Shown: in pieces, positions 35,975 to 47,463 of the stretch
Position numbering within the stretch: the first letter of the stretch is position 1
Layout: every line of letters begins with the position of its first letter
NCBI RefSeq assembly: GCF_017569925.1
Contig: NZ_CP050854.1
Span: forward strand, 4,588,001-4,652,000
Reading direction: 5' to 3'
DNA length: 64,000 nucleotides
Source of the DNA: Brenneria izadpanahii
Lineage (GTDB): Bacteria; Pseudomonadota; Gammaproteobacteria; Enterobacterales; Enterobacteriaceae
The notes under the pieces: generated by a model
The model's input: only the letters and a program-made list of their open reading frames with translations
Told to the model about the DNA's origin: nothing
Database searches by the model: none
Translations under genes and position numbers: made by a program

Positions 35975-36463
35975 TTATTCAGCCGGTTTTGCTTTGTTGT
36001 CCGGTCTTGGCGGTTGAGTCAAACGTTTTTCAAAATTGTCGTTGTACTGCTTTTTCTGTTCGGCAGTCAGGATGTTATAAATCTTGTTCTGCGTTTCCAA
36101 ACCATTCAGCCGCATTGCTTTACGGTCGGCATCAGCCTTATCTAACTGCGCCTGAGCTTTCGCGGCATCAAAACTGTCGGCTATCACCAGGTTATGCATT
36201 TCACGACGTTCGTCCTGCATTAATTTACGCATATTGTCATGGGATGCCTTTACGATCTCTTTTACTTGCTGTTTCTGAGCGTCCGTCAGATTCAGGTCTT
36301 TCAGCATCGTTTCATGATGCATACTGCGAGGACCGGGTCCGCCTTTACCATCTCTTGCCATTCTCACTTCCGGATGGCCTTTTTGCACATCATTAGCGTG
36401 AGCGATGCCCGCCGTCCCCAACGCCAATGAAGAGGCGATCAGAAGTGTGGTTAATTTACGCAT
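35975..36463 (-). CDS. spy: Spy-like periplasmic chaperone
   Basis: 162 residues: signal peptide about 1 to 23 (TLLIASSLALGTAGIAHA), then a CpxP/Spy family helical domain with LTDAQKQQVKEI (about 57) and LTAEQKKQYNDNFEKR (about 132), the two LTxxQ motifs. ATP-independent chaperone of the periplasm, in E. coli controlled by CpxR and BaeR. I found no clean CpxR box upstream. Confidence 0.85.
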   Translation of the reverse strand: MRKLTTLLIASSLALGTAGIAHANDVQKGHPEVRMARDGKGGPGPRSMHHETMLKDLNLTDAQKQQVKEIVKASHDNMRKLMQDERREMHNLVIADSFDAAKAQAQLDKADADRKAMRLNGLETQNKIYNILTAEQKKQYNDNFEKRLTQPPRPDNKAKPAE

Positions 36464-36694
36464 AATTTATCCTTCTATTTGGGTTAACTCTCATGGACGA
36501 CCATTGTCGTGCTGTCGGGAAGGAGTATAGGCCCGGCAGTTTCAGTTAATTAGAGCAAGGGTAAATATCTGCAAGTAATGTATTCACATTTCCGGCAAAT
36601 ATGGAGAATACGAAGAGAGTGTGTAAGGAAGCGGCAGAATTACGTTAAACCATACGCGACCTATCCGTCAGCGCGGATATGGCCGATAGAGAAA

Positions 36695-36991
36695 TTAAGG
36701 CAGCGAGCGGAGAAACTCCGACGCATCTTTTGCCAACGCATCAATATGGGCGCTGATAATTTTGACTTTATGAAGCAGAGGGTTTCGTTCCGGCGAGCTG
36801 TCCATCGCGTTCAACTGGGCGACAAGCTGTTTAATCTGTTCGCCAAGCTGCGCTTCCCGCTGTTTGGCCTGCGACAGCTGCTGCTGGAGATGTTGATAAT
36901 CCCGCTGCCAGATCTGCTGCTGTTGCTGAATAGTTCGTTCCAGTTCCTGAAACGCGCCATCCAGTCTTGTCTCCAATTCTTCAATCAACAT
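36695..36991 (-). CDS. Coiled-coil protein of unknown function
   Basis: 98 residues from the ATG with AAGGA 7 nt upstream; the longer frame starts in the intergenic region. Nearly the whole protein is Gln/Glu-rich coiled coil (LEELETRLDGAFQELERTIQQQQQIW..., heptads to about residue 60) then NPLLHKVKIISAHIDALAKDASEFLRSLP. It loosely recalls primosomal protein PriC helices but I do not assign it. Confidence 0.6.
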   Translation of the reverse strand: MLIEELETRLDGAFQELERTIQQQQQIWQRDYQHLQQQLSQAKQREAQLGEQIKQLVAQLNAMDSSPERNPLLHKVKIISAHIDALAKDASEFLRSLP

Positions 36992-37155
36992 AGAGATTCC
37001 TTCGGCCTGATTATGCGGCGAATTATAATGGCACTCTCTCCCGACAACAAACAATCCGGCCGGTCATTGCCATATGCCCGCTTTTTACGCGCCGCCCGCT
37101 GACGATGGCGATAACCGAAAGCGCGCCGGGCAGTCACGCCACCCGGCGCCCCGGC

Positions 37156-38295
37156 TTAGCGGCCTGCCGCCGTTTTCACCGCCCGCAGCACAACGAATTT
37201 TGCGTTGCTGGCGATGACCTCGCAATTACCGAACAGACGCTTCAATTTATGAAAGTAATCCAGATGGCGATTGCCCACGATTCGCAGTTCCCCGCCGATC
37301 TCAAGGCAACGGCGGGAATCGAGGAACATTTGCCAGGCAATGTTATCGGTAATGGCCTGCTGCTGATGGAACGGAGGATTACACAATACGGCCTGCAGGC
37401 TGTCGCGTCCTACGCCGGACAGACCATGATTAACGGCGAATCCACAGCGCGCCTTATCCTGGGGGCAGTTAACCTCGACATTCATCTGGCTGGAGGCTAT
37501 CGCCATGTAGGACTCATCAAAAAAGCTGACGAGAGCGGCAGGGTTCGCCGCCAGCGCCGCCAGCCCGATAACCCCGTTGCCGCAGCCTAAATCGACGATT
37601 TTTCCGTCGATATCCTGCGGCAGATGCTGCATAAAGAAGCGTGCGCCGATATCCAATCCGCCGCGCGAAAAAACATTGGCGTAATTATGGATACGATAAC
37701 CATATTCCTCCAGTTCCCAAACTGTAGTTGGCGACTGCTCACTTACTTTCAAATCCGCTACTTCACAATGGATCAGGCGCGCTTTTTTCCAGGCCAGCGA
37801 CGTTTTGGTCGGCCCCAGGATACGTTCGAACAGTTGCAGCGTCGACGTATGAATATCCCTGGCTTTGGCGCCGGCGATAACACGCGTTTGCGGCGTAACC
37901 ACCGTCCTCAGTCTACGCAGCTGATATTCCAACAGCGCCATGGTTTTCGGGATTTTAATAACCACTAATGCGGGCGCTTCGGGTAAGTCGGCCAGACTGT
38001 CCAGAAGCTCTACGGAGTCGGCGTCGAAGCCGTTCAACGCCAGATTATGCCGGGTGGCCAACTGGCTCATGTAAGAATCGCTGATGCTAACCGGCGACTG
38101 AGCCTGCAGCCCGCAGGCCAATGCCCCGAAGGCATCATTAAAAATCAGGCGCGGCCCTGGCGCGATCTCCAGCGATGAAAGCTCACGCAGCAAAAACTCA
38201 TCCGCCGCTTCCCACGCCTGCAACGCGGTGTTATCTGCTACTTGAGGATAACGCACCAGTGTCAGATTACGCGTTTCCAGCTCGAGTTGGCTCAT
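37156..38295 (-). CDS. rlmG: 23S rRNA (guanine-1835-N2)-methyltransferase
   Basis: 379 residues from [17 protein letters not shown] (AGGAGG upstream), the same start as E. coli RlmG (378). Duplicated methyltransferase fold: the C-terminal catalytic half has [12 protein letters not shown] (SAM, about 233) and LCNPPFHQQ (NPPF, about 305). Methylates G1835 of 23S rRNA. Single gene, divergent from ygjR as in E. coli. Confidence 0.95.
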   Translation of the reverse strand: MSQLELETRNLTLVRYPQVADNTALQAWEAADEFLLRELSSLEIAPGPRLIFNDAFGALACGLQAQSPVSISDSYMSQLATRHNLALNGFDADSVELLDSLADLPEAPALVVIKIPKTMALLEYQLRRLRTVVTPQTRVIAGAKARDIHTSTLQLFERILGPTKTSLAWKKARLIHCEVADLKVSEQSPTTVWELEEYGYRIHNYANVFSRGGLDIGARFFMQHLPQDIDGKIVDLGCGNGVIGLAALAANPAALVSFFDESYMAIASSQMNVEVNCPQDKARCGFAVNHGLSGVGRDSLQAVLCNPPFHQQQAITDNIAWQMFLDSRRCLEIGGELRIVGNRHLDYFHKLKRLFGNCEVIASNAKFVVLRAVKTAAGR

Positions 38296-38477
38296 TGACC
38301 CCTCCTGAATCACAAAATTTGCGCTGTTTATCCCTTAAAATGACGCGTCAGTAAATGCTTTTCTCGGACAAACAGGCAAAAGGCATCGTGAATTGTACTT
38401 TAACAATAATGTTACCTTGCCATTTCGCCATGATAATCTGATATCCCTCATCAACGTCAGCAGGATACCAAACGCTT

Positions 38478-39476
38478 ATGATTCGCTTCGCTATTGTGGG
38501 AACAAGTTGGATCACTCGCCAGTTTGTCGATGCCGCACACGAAACCGGAAAAATGAAGTTGACGGCCATCTATTCGCGCACGCCGGAAAAAGCCTTGCAA
38601 TATCAGCTTGATTATATGGTCGATGCGCGATTTGACTCGCTCGACGAGATGGCGCAATCCGAGTTGATTGAGGCCGTTTACATCGCTAGCCCCAATTCAC
38701 TGCACTGCGAACAGGCCTTGCTCTTTCTGAGCCATGGCAAACACGTTATCTGCGAGAAGCCACTGGCTTCCACCCAGTATGAGGTTGAGCAGATGATCGC
38801 CTGCGCCAAAGCGCATCGGGTCGTCCTGTTCGAAGCCTTCAAGACCGCCAGCCTGCCCAATTTCAACGTCGTAAGGCAGGCGCTGCCCAAGATCGGTAAG
38901 TTGCGTAAGGTGCTGCTGAATTATTGTCAGTATTCTTCACGCTATCCGAAATATCTGGCGGGAGAAAATCCCAATACCTTCAATCCGGCGTTTTCGAACG
39001 GCTCGGTAATGGATATCGGCTACTATTGCATCGCCTTCGCCGCGGCGATATGGGGAACGCCAGGTACGGTACAGGCCAGCGCAACGCTGCTGGATAGCGG
39101 CGTCGACGCCCACGGCTGCGTCCTCATGAAGTATGATGATTTTGATGTCACCATCATCCACTCCAAAGTCAGCGACTCCGACGTCGCCAGTGAAATTCAG
39201 GGCGAAGAGGGTTCTCTGGTCATTGAAAAGCTGTCTGAATGTCAAAAGGTTACGTTTGCGCCACGTAATGGCAAACCCTTGGATCTTAGCCGGCCGCAGC
39301 ATATCAATAGTATGCTGTATGAGGCGGAAACCTTTGCCGACCTGGTGGAAAACAATGTATTGGATCATGCGGAACTGGAGCGCTCACGTGCCGTGGCGGG
39401 CCTGTTAACGGAAATCCGCCGCCAAACCGGCGTACTTTTCCCCGCGGATGCCGTGACGCCGGGCGACTCAGGCTAG
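38478..39476 (+). CDS. ygjR: Gfo/Idh/MocA family NAD(P)-dependent oxidoreductase YgjR
   Basis: 332 residues. N-terminal Rossmann domain (MIRFAIVGTSWITRQF) and CEKPLA motif (about 95 to 100), then the C-terminal Gfo/Idh/MocA domain (VMDIGYYCI). Substrate unknown in E. coli. Same neighbours as in E. coli (rlmG side, alx side). Confidence 0.85.
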   Translation: MIRFAIVGTSWITRQFVDAAHETGKMKLTAIYSRTPEKALQYQLDYMVDARFDSLDEMAQSELIEAVYIASPNSLHCEQALLFLSHGKHVICEKPLASTQYEVEQMIACAKAHRVVLFEAFKTASLPNFNVVRQALPKIGKLRKVLLNYCQYSSRYPKYLAGENPNTFNPAFSNGSVMDIGYYCIAFAAAIWGTPGTVQASATLLDSGVDAHGCVLMKYDDFDVTIIHSKVSDSDVASEIQGEEGSLVIEKLSECQKVTFAPRNGKPLDLSRPQHINSMLYEAETFADLVENNVLDHAELERSRAVAGLLTEIRRQTGVLFPADAVTPGDSG

Positions 39477-39542
39477 GCGTTTTTTCGCCGGCGCGACGAT
39501 ATTTATTTGACCCGGATCATATTTTCACCTATCTTCTGACCA

Positions 39543-39745
39543 GCAAAGGGGAGTAACTTTTCCGCCGGTTAATCGTCATTACGATGCGATACCCAATCAT
39601 TTCAACAGACAGCCAATACGTCTGCGGTTTGAAAGACAAAGGGTAAAAAATGCATCCGGTTACCGGGCAACCTTAATCAGATTACTGCATTAATGTTGTA
39701 AGTGAGACCTTGCCGGAAGGCGAGGTGCACTTGCAGCTATAATGA
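39543..39745 (+). ncRNA. yybP-ykoY manganese riboswitch in the alx leader
   Basis: The 327-nt gap before alx carries the two conserved parts of this riboswitch: CAAAGGGGAGTAACTT at 39544 and, 3', GTGAGACCTTGCCGGAAGG near 39700 to 39720, linked by helices. E. coli alx has the same element (also called PRE), activating translation with Mn2+ or alkaline pH. Ends are approximate. A GC-rich hairpin GCGGCCAGCG...TTGGCCGTTTTT near 39749 to 39780 could be the expression-platform terminator. Confidence 0.8.
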
Positions 39746-39803
39746 TAAGCGGCCAGCGTCTTCCGATGTTGGCCGTTTTTCTTTTCGTTTAAGGATATTT
39801 GCT

Positions 39804-40757
39804 ATGCACACCATTGGCACGCCGTGGTTATGGGGCAGCTTTGCCGTCATTGTTGTCGTTATGCTGGCCATCGACCTGCTCTATCAAGGGCGCAAAGGTT
39901 CGACGGTAATGACATTCAAGCAGGCCGCCGTCTGGTCGATTGTCTGGGTAACGCTTTCTTTACTGTTTAACGCAGGTTTCTGGTGGTATCTGGACGGCAC
40001 GCTGGGGCGGGAAGTGGCCAATGCTCAGTCGCTAGCGTTCCTGACCGGCTATCTGATTGAAAAAGCGCTCGCCGTCGATAACGTATTCGTCTGGCTGATG
40101 CTGTTCAGCTATTTCTCCGTGCCGCCGCAATATCAGCGCCGGGTTCTGGTTTACGGCGTATTAGGCGCAATCATCCTGAGAACGCTTATGGTGTTCGGCG
40201 GCAGTTGGCTGGTAACGCAATTCCAATGGCTGTTGTACGTATTCGGCGCCTTCCTGTTATTTACCGGCATTAAAATGGCGTTGGCGAAGGAAGATGGCGA
40301 CGACATCGGCAACAAACCGATGGTACGTTGGCTGCGCGGACATTTGCGCATGACCGACAGCATTGAAAACGACAAATTCTTTGTCCGCCGCAGCGGGTTG
40401 TTGTATGTCACACCGCTGTTTTTGGTGTTGATACTGGTGGAGATCAGCGACGTGATCTTTGCCGTTGACAGTATCCCGGCCATTTTCGCCGTAACGACCG
40501 ATCCCTTTATCGTATTAACCTCCAACCTGTTCGCCATTTTGGGCCTGCGCGCCATGTACTTCCTGCTGGCCGGCGTGGCGGAACGTTTCTCTCTGCTGAA
40601 ATACGGACTGGCGGTCATCCTGATCTTCATCGGCGTCAAAATGATGCTGATCGATATATTCCATATTCCCATCGCCGTTTCGTTGGGGGTTGTCGCCGGC
40701 ATTCTGGTTATTACCATGCTGATTAACGTGTGGGTCAACCGCCGCGCGGCGCAATAA
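39804..40757 (+). CDS. alx: TerC-family manganese exporter Alx
   Basis: 317 residues from the ATG giving [13 protein letters not shown] (AAGGA 10 nt upstream; the longer frame is inside the riboswitch). About nine membrane helices; conserved [16 protein letters not shown] (about 93) and [19 protein letters not shown] (about 215) with the Asp residues typical of TerC/Alx. Exports Mn2+. Controlled by the riboswitch upstream. Confidence 0.92.
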   Translation: MHTIGTPWLWGSFAVIVVVMLAIDLLYQGRKGSTVMTFKQAAVWSIVWVTLSLLFNAGFWWYLDGTLGREVANAQSLAFLTGYLIEKALAVDNVFVWLMLFSYFSVPPQYQRRVLVYGVLGAIILRTLMVFGGSWLVTQFQWLLYVFGAFLLFTGIKMALAKEDGDDIGNKPMVRWLRGHLRMTDSIENDKFFVRRSGLLYVTPLFLVLILVEISDVIFAVDSIPAIFAVTTDPFIVLTSNLFAILGLRAMYFLLAGVAERFSLLKYGLAVILIFIGVKMMLIDIFHIPIAVSLGVVAGILVITMLINVWVNRRAAQ

Positions 40758-40992
40758 CCGCTCCGCTTCCTCAATTGCCGTACAGCGCTCTCTGTGCGGC
40801 AATCGCCAAAAAAACCGACGCAGGGCAGAAAAAATACCGCTGCCTCTTCTCCTTGTATCATTTTTTCATATACTGACACGCGCAAACATACTTAGTTACG
40901 GAATAGAAAGAAATCCGGCGCGACTGCCGCCCAGGATTTCGCCTCTGTAAAAACACCATCACACCAAAGGAAACGGCCTTGCCGTCAATACT

Positions 40993-42240
40993 ATGGAAAA
41001 TAAACAGTCACGTTTTTTGCAGTACATTACGCGCGGTAGTCTAGTGCAACAGATACTTTTCGGACTGGTCGCCGGGATTATTCTGGCCTCTGTATCAACC
41101 AAAGCCGCCATTGCCGCCGGCTTGCTAGGCTCGCTGTTCGTTGGCGCGCTGAAGGCCGTTGCGCCGCTGTTAGTGTTAGTGCTGGTCATGGCATCCATCG
41201 CCAACCATCAGCAAGGGCAGAAAACCAATATTCGCCCGGTATTGGTGCTTTACCTGATCGGAACCTTCTCGGCCGCGCTGATCGCCGTGGTACTGAGCGC
41301 CCTATTCCCCTCAACTCTGGTGCTCAACGCGCAGGCTGAGGACATCACGCCGCCATCAGGCATCGTGGAAGTGCTGGAAGGGCTGTTGATGAGTATCATC
41401 GCCAATCCCATCCACGCGCTGCTGAACGCAAACTACATCGGTATTCTGGTGTGGGCGGTTGGATTAGGCATCGCATTCCGTCATAGCTCGCAGAGCACCA
41501 AAACCTTGATTAGCGATGCCTCCAACGCGGTGACCGTTATCGTCCGCGTCGTTATTCGGTTCGCGCCGCTGGGGATTTTCGGTCTGGTGGCGTCAACGTT
41601 GGCCGAAGCCGGTTTTGACGCGCTGTGGGGTTATGCGCATCTTCTTATGGTGTTAATCGGCGGAATGCTGATGGTGGCGTTGGGGATTAATCCGCTGATC
41701 GTTTACTGGAAAACCCGCAGAAACCCTTATCCGCTGGTATTCCGTTGCCTGCGCGAAAGCGGCGTCACCGCCTTTTTCACCCGCAGCTCCGCCGCCAATA
41801 TTCCCGTGAATATGGAACTGTGCCGTAAGCTGAATCTGGATGAAGACACCTATTCTGTCGCCATCCCGCTGGGCGCCACCATCAACATGGCGGGCGCCGC
41901 CATTACCATCACCGTGCTAACGCTGGCGGCGGTCCACACGCTGGGCATTCAGGTCGATCTGCCTACCGCGCTATTGCTCAGCGTTGTGGCGTCAATTTGC
42001 GCCTGCGGCGCGTCTGGCGTCGCAGGCGGATCGCTGCTGCTGATCCCTCTGGCTTGCAGCATGTTTGGTATTTCAAATGATATCGCCATGCAGGTCGTCG
42101 CCGTTGGCTTCATTATCGGCGTCTTGCAGGATTCGGCGGAAACGGCGGTCAATTCTTCAACGGACGTGATCTTTATCGCCGCCGTATGCCAGGCGGAAGA
42201 GGCAAAGCTGGCGAAACGGGAACGGCTGAGCACCATGTAA
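40993..42240 (+). CDS. sstT: Serine/threonine:Na+ symporter
   Basis: 415 residues of the DAACS family: eight helices plus re-entrant loops; [19 protein letters not shown] (serine-rich loop) and [16 protein letters not shown] about 255 to 310. Length and order after alx match E. coli SstT (414). Takes up serine and threonine with Na+. Confidence 0.93.
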   Translation: MENKQSRFLQYITRGSLVQQILFGLVAGIILASVSTKAAIAAGLLGSLFVGALKAVAPLLVLVLVMASIANHQQGQKTNIRPVLVLYLIGTFSAALIAVVLSALFPSTLVLNAQAEDITPPSGIVEVLEGLLMSIIANPIHALLNANYIGILVWAVGLGIAFRHSSQSTKTLISDASNAVTVIVRVVIRFAPLGIFGLVASTLAEAGFDALWGYAHLLMVLIGGMLMVALGINPLIVYWKTRRNPYPLVFRCLRESGVTAFFTRSSAANIPVNMELCRKLNLDEDTYSVAIPLGATINMAGAAITITVLTLAAVHTLGIQVDLPTALLLSVVASICACGASGVAGGSLLLIPLACSMFGISNDIAMQVVAVGFIIGVLQDSAETAVNSSTDVIFIAAVCQAEEAKLAKRERLSTM

Positions 42241-42243
42241 TGG

Positions 42244-42284
42244 ATGCCGGGAATAGCCATTATTAGCGGCGGCTATTCCCGCAT
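42244..42284. terminator. Hairpin between convergent sstT and ygjV
   Basis: Stem ATGCCGGGAATAGCC / GGCTATTCCCGCAT, with one mismatch, followed by TTT. Placed 4 nt after sstT. Confidence 0.6.
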
Positions 42285-42338
42285 TTTACGCGTAAACGCG
42301 ATGCAGGCCGCGGGCAAATACGGAAAAAACGTTTTTCG

Positions 42339-42881
42339 CTAGGCTTTACCGGCCTCTTTCCTCTCCACCTTAAACGGATCGATACCGCGTTTCTGCATCC
42401 GCCAGAAGCGAATAATAGTAAATCCGTTCATCAGCAGAAAGCAGCCTTCAATCATCGAGCCGCCAATCGAGCCCAGCCAGATATTATGTATGACCCAGCA
42501 CGCGGTCGAACACCATATCACGCAGCGCGTGGTTAAACCGGATGTACGAAACAGCGCCCAGGTACTGGCGACCGTACCCAATACCGGCAGAAGCTCCATC
42601 GCATGCCGTATACCGCTCAAACCGAAGGCCAGCGTCAGAGCAATAAACACAAACATTACGGCGATATTGTGCGTTTTAAGCGATATCACGGTACGCACGG
42701 AGTTCAGCGCCGCGCTAGCCCCCGCCGCATTCGCCCCCATCAGGAAAAAGTGACAGCTGATAACCGCGCTGTAGACCGAAAGCTGTATTTTGAATTTCTG
42801 GTCATTACGGTTAAAAAACATGGTAATACCGACCAGAAAGGCCAATATTCCCACCGACTGGGCAATCCAATAATGTGTCAT
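42339..42881 (-). CDS. ygjV: Inner membrane protein YgjV
   Basis: 180 residues with about six membrane helices (MTHYWIAQSVGILAFLVGITMFF; FFLMGANAAGASAALNSVRTVISLKT). Matches E. coli YgjV in length, context and motifs; the family is of unknown function (bacterial inner membrane protein family). Confidence 0.88.
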   Translation of the reverse strand: MTHYWIAQSVGILAFLVGITMFFNRNDQKFKIQLSVYSAVISCHFFLMGANAAGASAALNSVRTVISLKTHNIAVMFVFIALTLAFGLSGIRHAMELLPVLGTVASTWALFRTSGLTTRCVIWCSTACWVIHNIWLGSIGGSMIEGCFLLMNGFTIIRFWRMQKRGIDPFKVERKEAGKA

Positions 42882-42917
42882 GATCCCTGCCTAATAGAAG
42901 ACGACTGCGCAAAAGCA

Positions 42918-42951
42918 AAACGGCGCCACATGAATGAAACGCCGTTTTATT
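42918..42951 (-). terminator. Terminator of the uxaCBA operon
   Basis: Stem AAACGGCG / CGCCGTTT just after the uxaA stop, with A/T-rich flanks giving T-tracts in both directions. Confidence 0.65.
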
Positions 42952-42971
42952 TTAATCGTGATGCAACAGGT

Positions 42972-44462
42972 TTACAACGTCACGCCGCTCTTAAAGATCG
43001 CCAGTTCCCGGAAATCATTGATTTCATTTTTGGCCCGCTTGCCATTGGCTATCTCGACGATAAGATCGACAAACTGCATCAGCAGCGCATCCATCGTCAT
43101 ACCATGGATCAAACGGCCGGCATCAAAATCGATCCAGTGCGGTTTCTTCTTCGCCAGTTCACTGTTGGTGGCCAGCTTCACCGTCGGAACAAAACCGCCA
43201 TAAGGCGTACCCCGCCCGGTACTGAACAGCACCATATGACACCCGGCTCCCGCCAGCGCGCTGGTCGCCACCGCATCATTACCCGGCGCGCTAAGAAGAT
43301 TAAGGCCCGACGCGCGTAAACGCTCCCCATATTTCAGCACGTCAACCACTTTACTCTGACCCGCTTTCTGAGTACAACCGAGAGATTTCTCCTCCAGCGT
43401 GGTAATACCACCCGCCTTATTGCCCGGCGATGGATTTTCATAAATCGGCTGCTCATGAGCGATAAAATACTGTTTAAAGTCATTAACCATATGGACCGTT
43501 TTTTCAAACGTGGCCTCATCACGGCAACGGCTCATCAGGATACGCTCTGCGCCAAACATTTCCGGGACTTCCGTCAGCACCGTGGTGCCGCCGTTGGCGA
43601 TCAAATAATCCGAGAAACGCCCCAGCAGCGGGTTAGCCGTAATCCCCGACAGCCCGTCGGAGCCGCCGCACTCCAGACCGAACTTGAGTTCACTGAGTTT
43701 GCCGGGTACACGCTTGTCGTGACGCATGGTCTGATAAAGCGCATGCAGACGCTCCAGCCCGGCTTCCACTTCATCATCCTGCTGCTGGCAGATCATAAAA
43801 TCGACCCGCTGCGCGTCATATTCGCCCAACGTAGAACAGAAGGCATCGACCTGGTTATTCTCACACCCCAGGCCGATCACCAATACCGCCCCCGCATTCG
43901 GGTGGCGCACCATGTTCTGCAGCATGGTGCGGGTGTTTTCATGATCCTGCCCCAGTTGAGAGCAGCCGAACGGATGGCTAAACAGATAAACGCCGTCAAT
44001 ACCCTCCGCATCGTGCGTTTCTTTCAGAAAACGCTGTTGGATCTGACGGGCAATGCCGTTAACACAGCCCACCGTCGGCAGGATCCATAACTCGTTGCGG
44101 ATACCGACATCTCCGTTCTTACGGCGATAAATCCGCACCTCCCGATCTTTCATTTGCGGCGGCAGGTTGATGAACTCCGGCTGATATTGATACTCATCCA
44201 GATCGCTCAGGTTGGTCTTGGCATTCTGGGAATGAATATGCTCGCCGGGCGCAATCGCCGCCAGAGCGTGGCCGATCGGCAGGCCGTATTTGGTAATCAT
44301 CTCTCCGGGAGCGATGGCTTCCAGCGCAAACTTATGTCCGCGCGCCACATTCTGCCGCAGCGTCACCACATCGTTACCCACGGAAACCGTTTCGCCTTGT
44401 TCCAAATCGCGCAGCGCCACGGCCACATTGTCCAGTGAGTGAATTTTTATCGTGCTTTGCAT
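42972..44462 (-). CDS. uxaA: Altronate dehydratase
   Basis: 496 residues, MQSTIKIHSLDNVAVALRDLEQGETV. SAF domain about 1 to 90; catalytic part with RNELWILPTVGCVNG (about 125), GLECGGSDGLSG (about 280). Iron-dependent conversion of D-altronate to 2-keto-3-deoxygluconate, which KdgK then phosphorylates. Third gene of uxaC-uxaB-uxaA. Confidence 0.95.
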   Translation of the reverse strand: MQSTIKIHSLDNVAVALRDLEQGETVSVGNDVVTLRQNVARGHKFALEAIAPGEMITKYGLPIGHALAAIAPGEHIHSQNAKTNLSDLDEYQYQPEFINLPPQMKDREVRIYRRKNGDVGIRNELWILPTVGCVNGIARQIQQRFLKETHDAEGIDGVYLFSHPFGCSQLGQDHENTRTMLQNMVRHPNAGAVLVIGLGCENNQVDAFCSTLGEYDAQRVDFMICQQQDDEVEAGLERLHALYQTMRHDKRVPGKLSELKFGLECGGSDGLSGITANPLLGRFSDYLIANGGTTVLTEVPEMFGAERILMSRCRDEATFEKTVHMVNDFKQYFIAHEQPIYENPSPGNKAGGITTLEEKSLGCTQKAGQSKVVDVLKYGERLRASGLNLLSAPGNDAVATSALAGAGCHMVLFSTGRGTPYGGFVPTVKLATNSELAKKKPHWIDFDAGRLIHGMTMDALLMQFVDLIVEIANGKRAKNEINDFRELAIFKSGVTL

Positions 44463-44479
44463 GGATAAACCTTTTGCTA

Positions 44480-45931
44480 TTAGCAATAGCGAGCCACCGC
44501 AGAGCGCATGCCGCTCTCAACGATAGTTTGCAACTGTTGTGTCACCTGTGACGCCAGCCCCGCAACCTGCGTCAGATCCTGCCCCCAGTGCTCGGCATCG
44601 CCGAGTACGGCGTCGACCAACTCGGCCAGACCGACGCGTTTTTGCGTAACTTCGGTCCATAAAGCGGAATAGCGCTCCAGCCAGCGGGCGTCGTCCTGCA
44701 ACGGATAGCTTTCGCCATTGCGCACGCCGCGGTAAAAGGCGATTAGCGCCGCCAGCGCGAACGTCAAACGGGCCGGAAGCTCACCCCGGCGTTCACGATA
44801 TGCCAGCAGCTGCGGCAATATCCGGGTGCGGAATTTTGTCATGCCATTCAAAGCGATAGACAATAATTGGTGTTGAATGAAGGGATTACGGAAACGGCTT
44901 AACACGGCCTGAGCAAACGACATCAGCTCATCGTGCGGCAAATCAAGAACCGGCACGATCTCCTCGGCGATGGTTTTTTCCACAAATGCGCCAATCCGGG
45001 CATCATTCATCGCTTCCCCGACGGTATTCAACCCGGCCAGCCAGGCCACCGGCACCAGCGCCGTATGCGCGCCATTCAGAATGGCGACTTTGCGTTCCTT
45101 ATAGGGTTTGATGTCATCAACGATGCGAACATTGAGAGCCAGCTTGTCCAGGCGTAATTCCTGCGCCAGCCATTGCGGCCCTTGAATCACAAACAGATAG
45201 AAATATTCGGCGGTATCCAGAAACGTATCGGCGTAACCTAACTCCTGTTGCAAGCTGTCGACCTCAGCGCGCGGATAACCGGTAACGATCCTGTCCACCA
45301 GCGTGGAGCAGAACGTATTATGTTCATCCAGCCAGTCGGCAAACGCCGGCGTCAGTTGCCACTGTGCGGCATAACGCAGCACTAGTTCCTTCAACGCCGC
45401 GCCGTTGTAGTCAATCAGCTCGCAGGGCAGCAATATCCAGCCTTTATCCGCAGCCCCGTCGAAATAGCAAAAACGCTCATACAGCAGACGAGTCAGCTTG
45501 GCCGGGAAACTGGCGGGCGGAGTATCGGTCAGACGATCGTCCGCGTGATAGCTGATACCCGCCTCGGTGGTATTGGAAAAAACGAAACGGATATTCGGAT
45601 CGTGGGCCAACGACAAATATTCATCAAACTGACGGTAGACATTGATCTCACGGTTAACGGAGCGGATCAGTCGCGTTTCACGTACGGCTTCCCCTTGCTC
45701 GTTCAGGCCACGCACGATGGTGGTGTACAAACCATCCTGGGTATCCAGAGCCGGAGGGAAATCCGTATCTATCGGACGAACCACAACGATCCCCGCATCC
45801 AAATCGGTATGTTCATTGAGCAAATCCAGTTGCCAGTCGATAAAGGCGCGCAGAAAATTACCCTCACCAAACTGGATAATGCGATCTGGATGCCGGCGGC
45901 CGGGAAAATTACCACGATTTAACGTTTGCAT
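44480..45931 (-). CDS. uxaB: Tagaturonate reductase (altronate oxidoreductase)
   Basis: 483 residues, same length as E. coli UxaB. NAD-binding segment [23 protein letters not shown] (about 18 to 40) and mannitol-dehydrogenase-like C-terminal domain ([20 protein letters not shown], catalytic Lys/Asn/His about 265 to 285). Reduces tagaturonate to altronate. Lies between uxaC and uxaA; in E. coli uxaB is elsewhere. Confidence 0.95.
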   Translation of the reverse strand: MQTLNRGNFPGRRHPDRIIQFGEGNFLRAFIDWQLDLLNEHTDLDAGIVVVRPIDTDFPPALDTQDGLYTTIVRGLNEQGEAVRETRLIRSVNREINVYRQFDEYLSLAHDPNIRFVFSNTTEAGISYHADDRLTDTPPASFPAKLTRLLYERFCYFDGAADKGWILLPCELIDYNGAALKELVLRYAAQWQLTPAFADWLDEHNTFCSTLVDRIVTGYPRAEVDSLQQELGYADTFLDTAEYFYLFVIQGPQWLAQELRLDKLALNVRIVDDIKPYKERKVAILNGAHTALVPVAWLAGLNTVGEAMNDARIGAFVEKTIAEEIVPVLDLPHDELMSFAQAVLSRFRNPFIQHQLLSIALNGMTKFRTRILPQLLAYRERRGELPARLTFALAALIAFYRGVRNGESYPLQDDARWLERYSALWTEVTQKRVGLAELVDAVLGDAEHWGQDLTQVAGLASQVTQQLQTIVESGMRSAVARYC

Positions 45932-46053
45932 TAATTTAAGTTACCTCAGGACAGGACGCACATGCAGGGCACCGGCTGATTCAACACCGCGATCATCCTT
46001 GCCCAAAATTACAATGGCGGGCGGAGCGCCATACCGCCTCCGCCCGCAACGGC

Positions 46054-47463
46054 TTACAGTTCAATGGCGAAGTAATTTTTAGCGTTATCAAAACAGATGT
46101 TCTTCACCATTTCGCCCAGCAGCGGAAGATCGGCCGGCGCTTCTCCGTCTTCAACCCAGCGCCCGATCATCTGGCACAGAATGCGGCGGAAATACTCGTG
46201 ACGGGTATAAGAAAGGAAGCTGCGGCTGTCGGTCAGCATCCCCACAAAGCGGCTCAGCAAACCAAGCTGCGCAAGCTGGGTCATCTGACGCTGCATACCG
46301 TCTTTCTGATCGTTGAACCACCAGCCGGAACCAAACTGCATCTTGCCTGGCGTACCTTCGCCCTGGAAGTTGCCCACCATAGTGCCGATTACCTCGTTAT
46401 CGCGTGGGTTCAGGCAATAGAGGATGGTTTTCGGCAGATGATTGTCTTTTGCCTGCGCATCCAGCAGGCGGGAAAGCGGCTGGGCCAGCGGCTGATCGTT
46501 AATCGAGTCGAAGCCGGTATCCGGTCCGATAAGTTTCAACTGGCGGCTGTTATTATTACGCAATGCGCCGATGTGGTACTGCTGCACCCATTCGCGACGG
46601 TGGTATTCACTGCCAAGGAATAACAGAACGGCGGTTTTAAACTGCGCCGCTTCTTCCGGAGTCGCTTTTTCGCCGCTCAAGCGACGGGACAGGATCGCAT
46701 CCAGCGTGGCGTCATCCGCTTCGCCATAGACCACTACGTCCAGCGCATGGTCGGAAACTTTGCAACCGTGCGCGGCAAAGTGGTCCATACGTTTTGTCAG
46801 CGCATCGCGCAGATCGCTGAAACGGGTAATTGAGGTATCGGATGCCGCTTCCAGACGGCGCATATAATCAACAAATCCTTCCGCTTCAATATTGAACGCT
46901 TTGTCCGGCCGCCAGCTCGGCAAAACCTTAATCGAGAAGCTGCCGTCCTGCGCGATGGATTTATGATGACGCAGGTCGTCGATCGGATCGTCGGTGGTTC
47001 CCACCATTTTCACGTTCATTTGCTGCATGATGCCGCGAGCGGTGAATTCATCACGCTCCAGCAAAGCATTGCCGCGCTGCCAAATATCTTTCGCCGTTGA
47101 CGGCGATAGCAGCGTGCCGGTGATGCCGAACGGACGGCGCAGTTCCAAATGCGTCCAGTGATACAGCGGGTTGCCGATAGTATGAGGAACGGTGGCCGCC
47201 CAGGCTTCGAATTTTTCCCAGTCGCTGGCGTCCCCGGTACAAAAACGCTCAGGCACGCCGTTGGCCCGCATCGCACGCCATTTGTAATGGTCGCCTTTCA
47301 ACCAGATGTCATACAGATTTTTGAACCGGTAGTTTTCCGCTATCTGCTCCGGCGGTAAATGGCAGTGATAGTCAAAGATAGGCTGGCTAACGGCATAGTC
47401 ATAATACAATCGACGGGCAAATGCGCTATCCAACAAAAAATCTTCACTGAGAAACTGAGGCAT
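46054..47463 (-). CDS. uxaC: Uronate isomerase
   Basis: 469 residues, amidohydrolase superfamily; metal ligands in [17 protein letters not shown] (HxH about 33 to 35). Converts galacturonate to tagaturonate and glucuronate to fructuronate, the first step after uptake by ExuT. First gene of the operon; divergent from exuT with a shared 400-nt control region. Confidence 0.95.
   Translation of the reverse strand: MPQFLSEDFLLDSAFARRLYYDYAVSQPIFDYHCHLPPEQIAENYRFKNLYDIWLKGDHYKWRAMRANGVPERFCTGDASDWEKFEAWAATVPHTIGNPLYHWTHLELRRPFGITGTLLSPSTAKDIWQRGNALLERDEFTARGIMQQMNVKMVGTTDDPIDDLRHHKSIAQDGSFSIKVLPSWRPDKAFNIEAEGFVDYMRRLEAASDTSITRFSDLRDALTKRMDHFAAHGCKVSDHALDVVVYGEADDATLDAILSRRLSGEKATPEEAAQFKTAVLLFLGSEYHRREWVQQYHIGALRNNNSRQLKLIGPDTGFDSINDQPLAQPLSRLLDAQAKDNHLPKTILYCLNPRDNEVIGTMVGNFQGEGTPGKMQFGSGWWFNDQKDGMQRQMTQLAQLGLLSRFVGMLTDSRSFLSYTRHEYFRRILCQMIGRWVEDGEAPADLPLLGEMVKNICFDNAKNYFAIEL

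Noticed and set aside
40151..40885. 244-codon open frame opposite alx
   Set aside because: Antisense shadow of a conserved membrane protein gene.
42603..43319. 238-codon plus-strand frame over ygjV and uxaA
   Set aside because: Spans two real minus-strand genes and their terminator; no coding signature.
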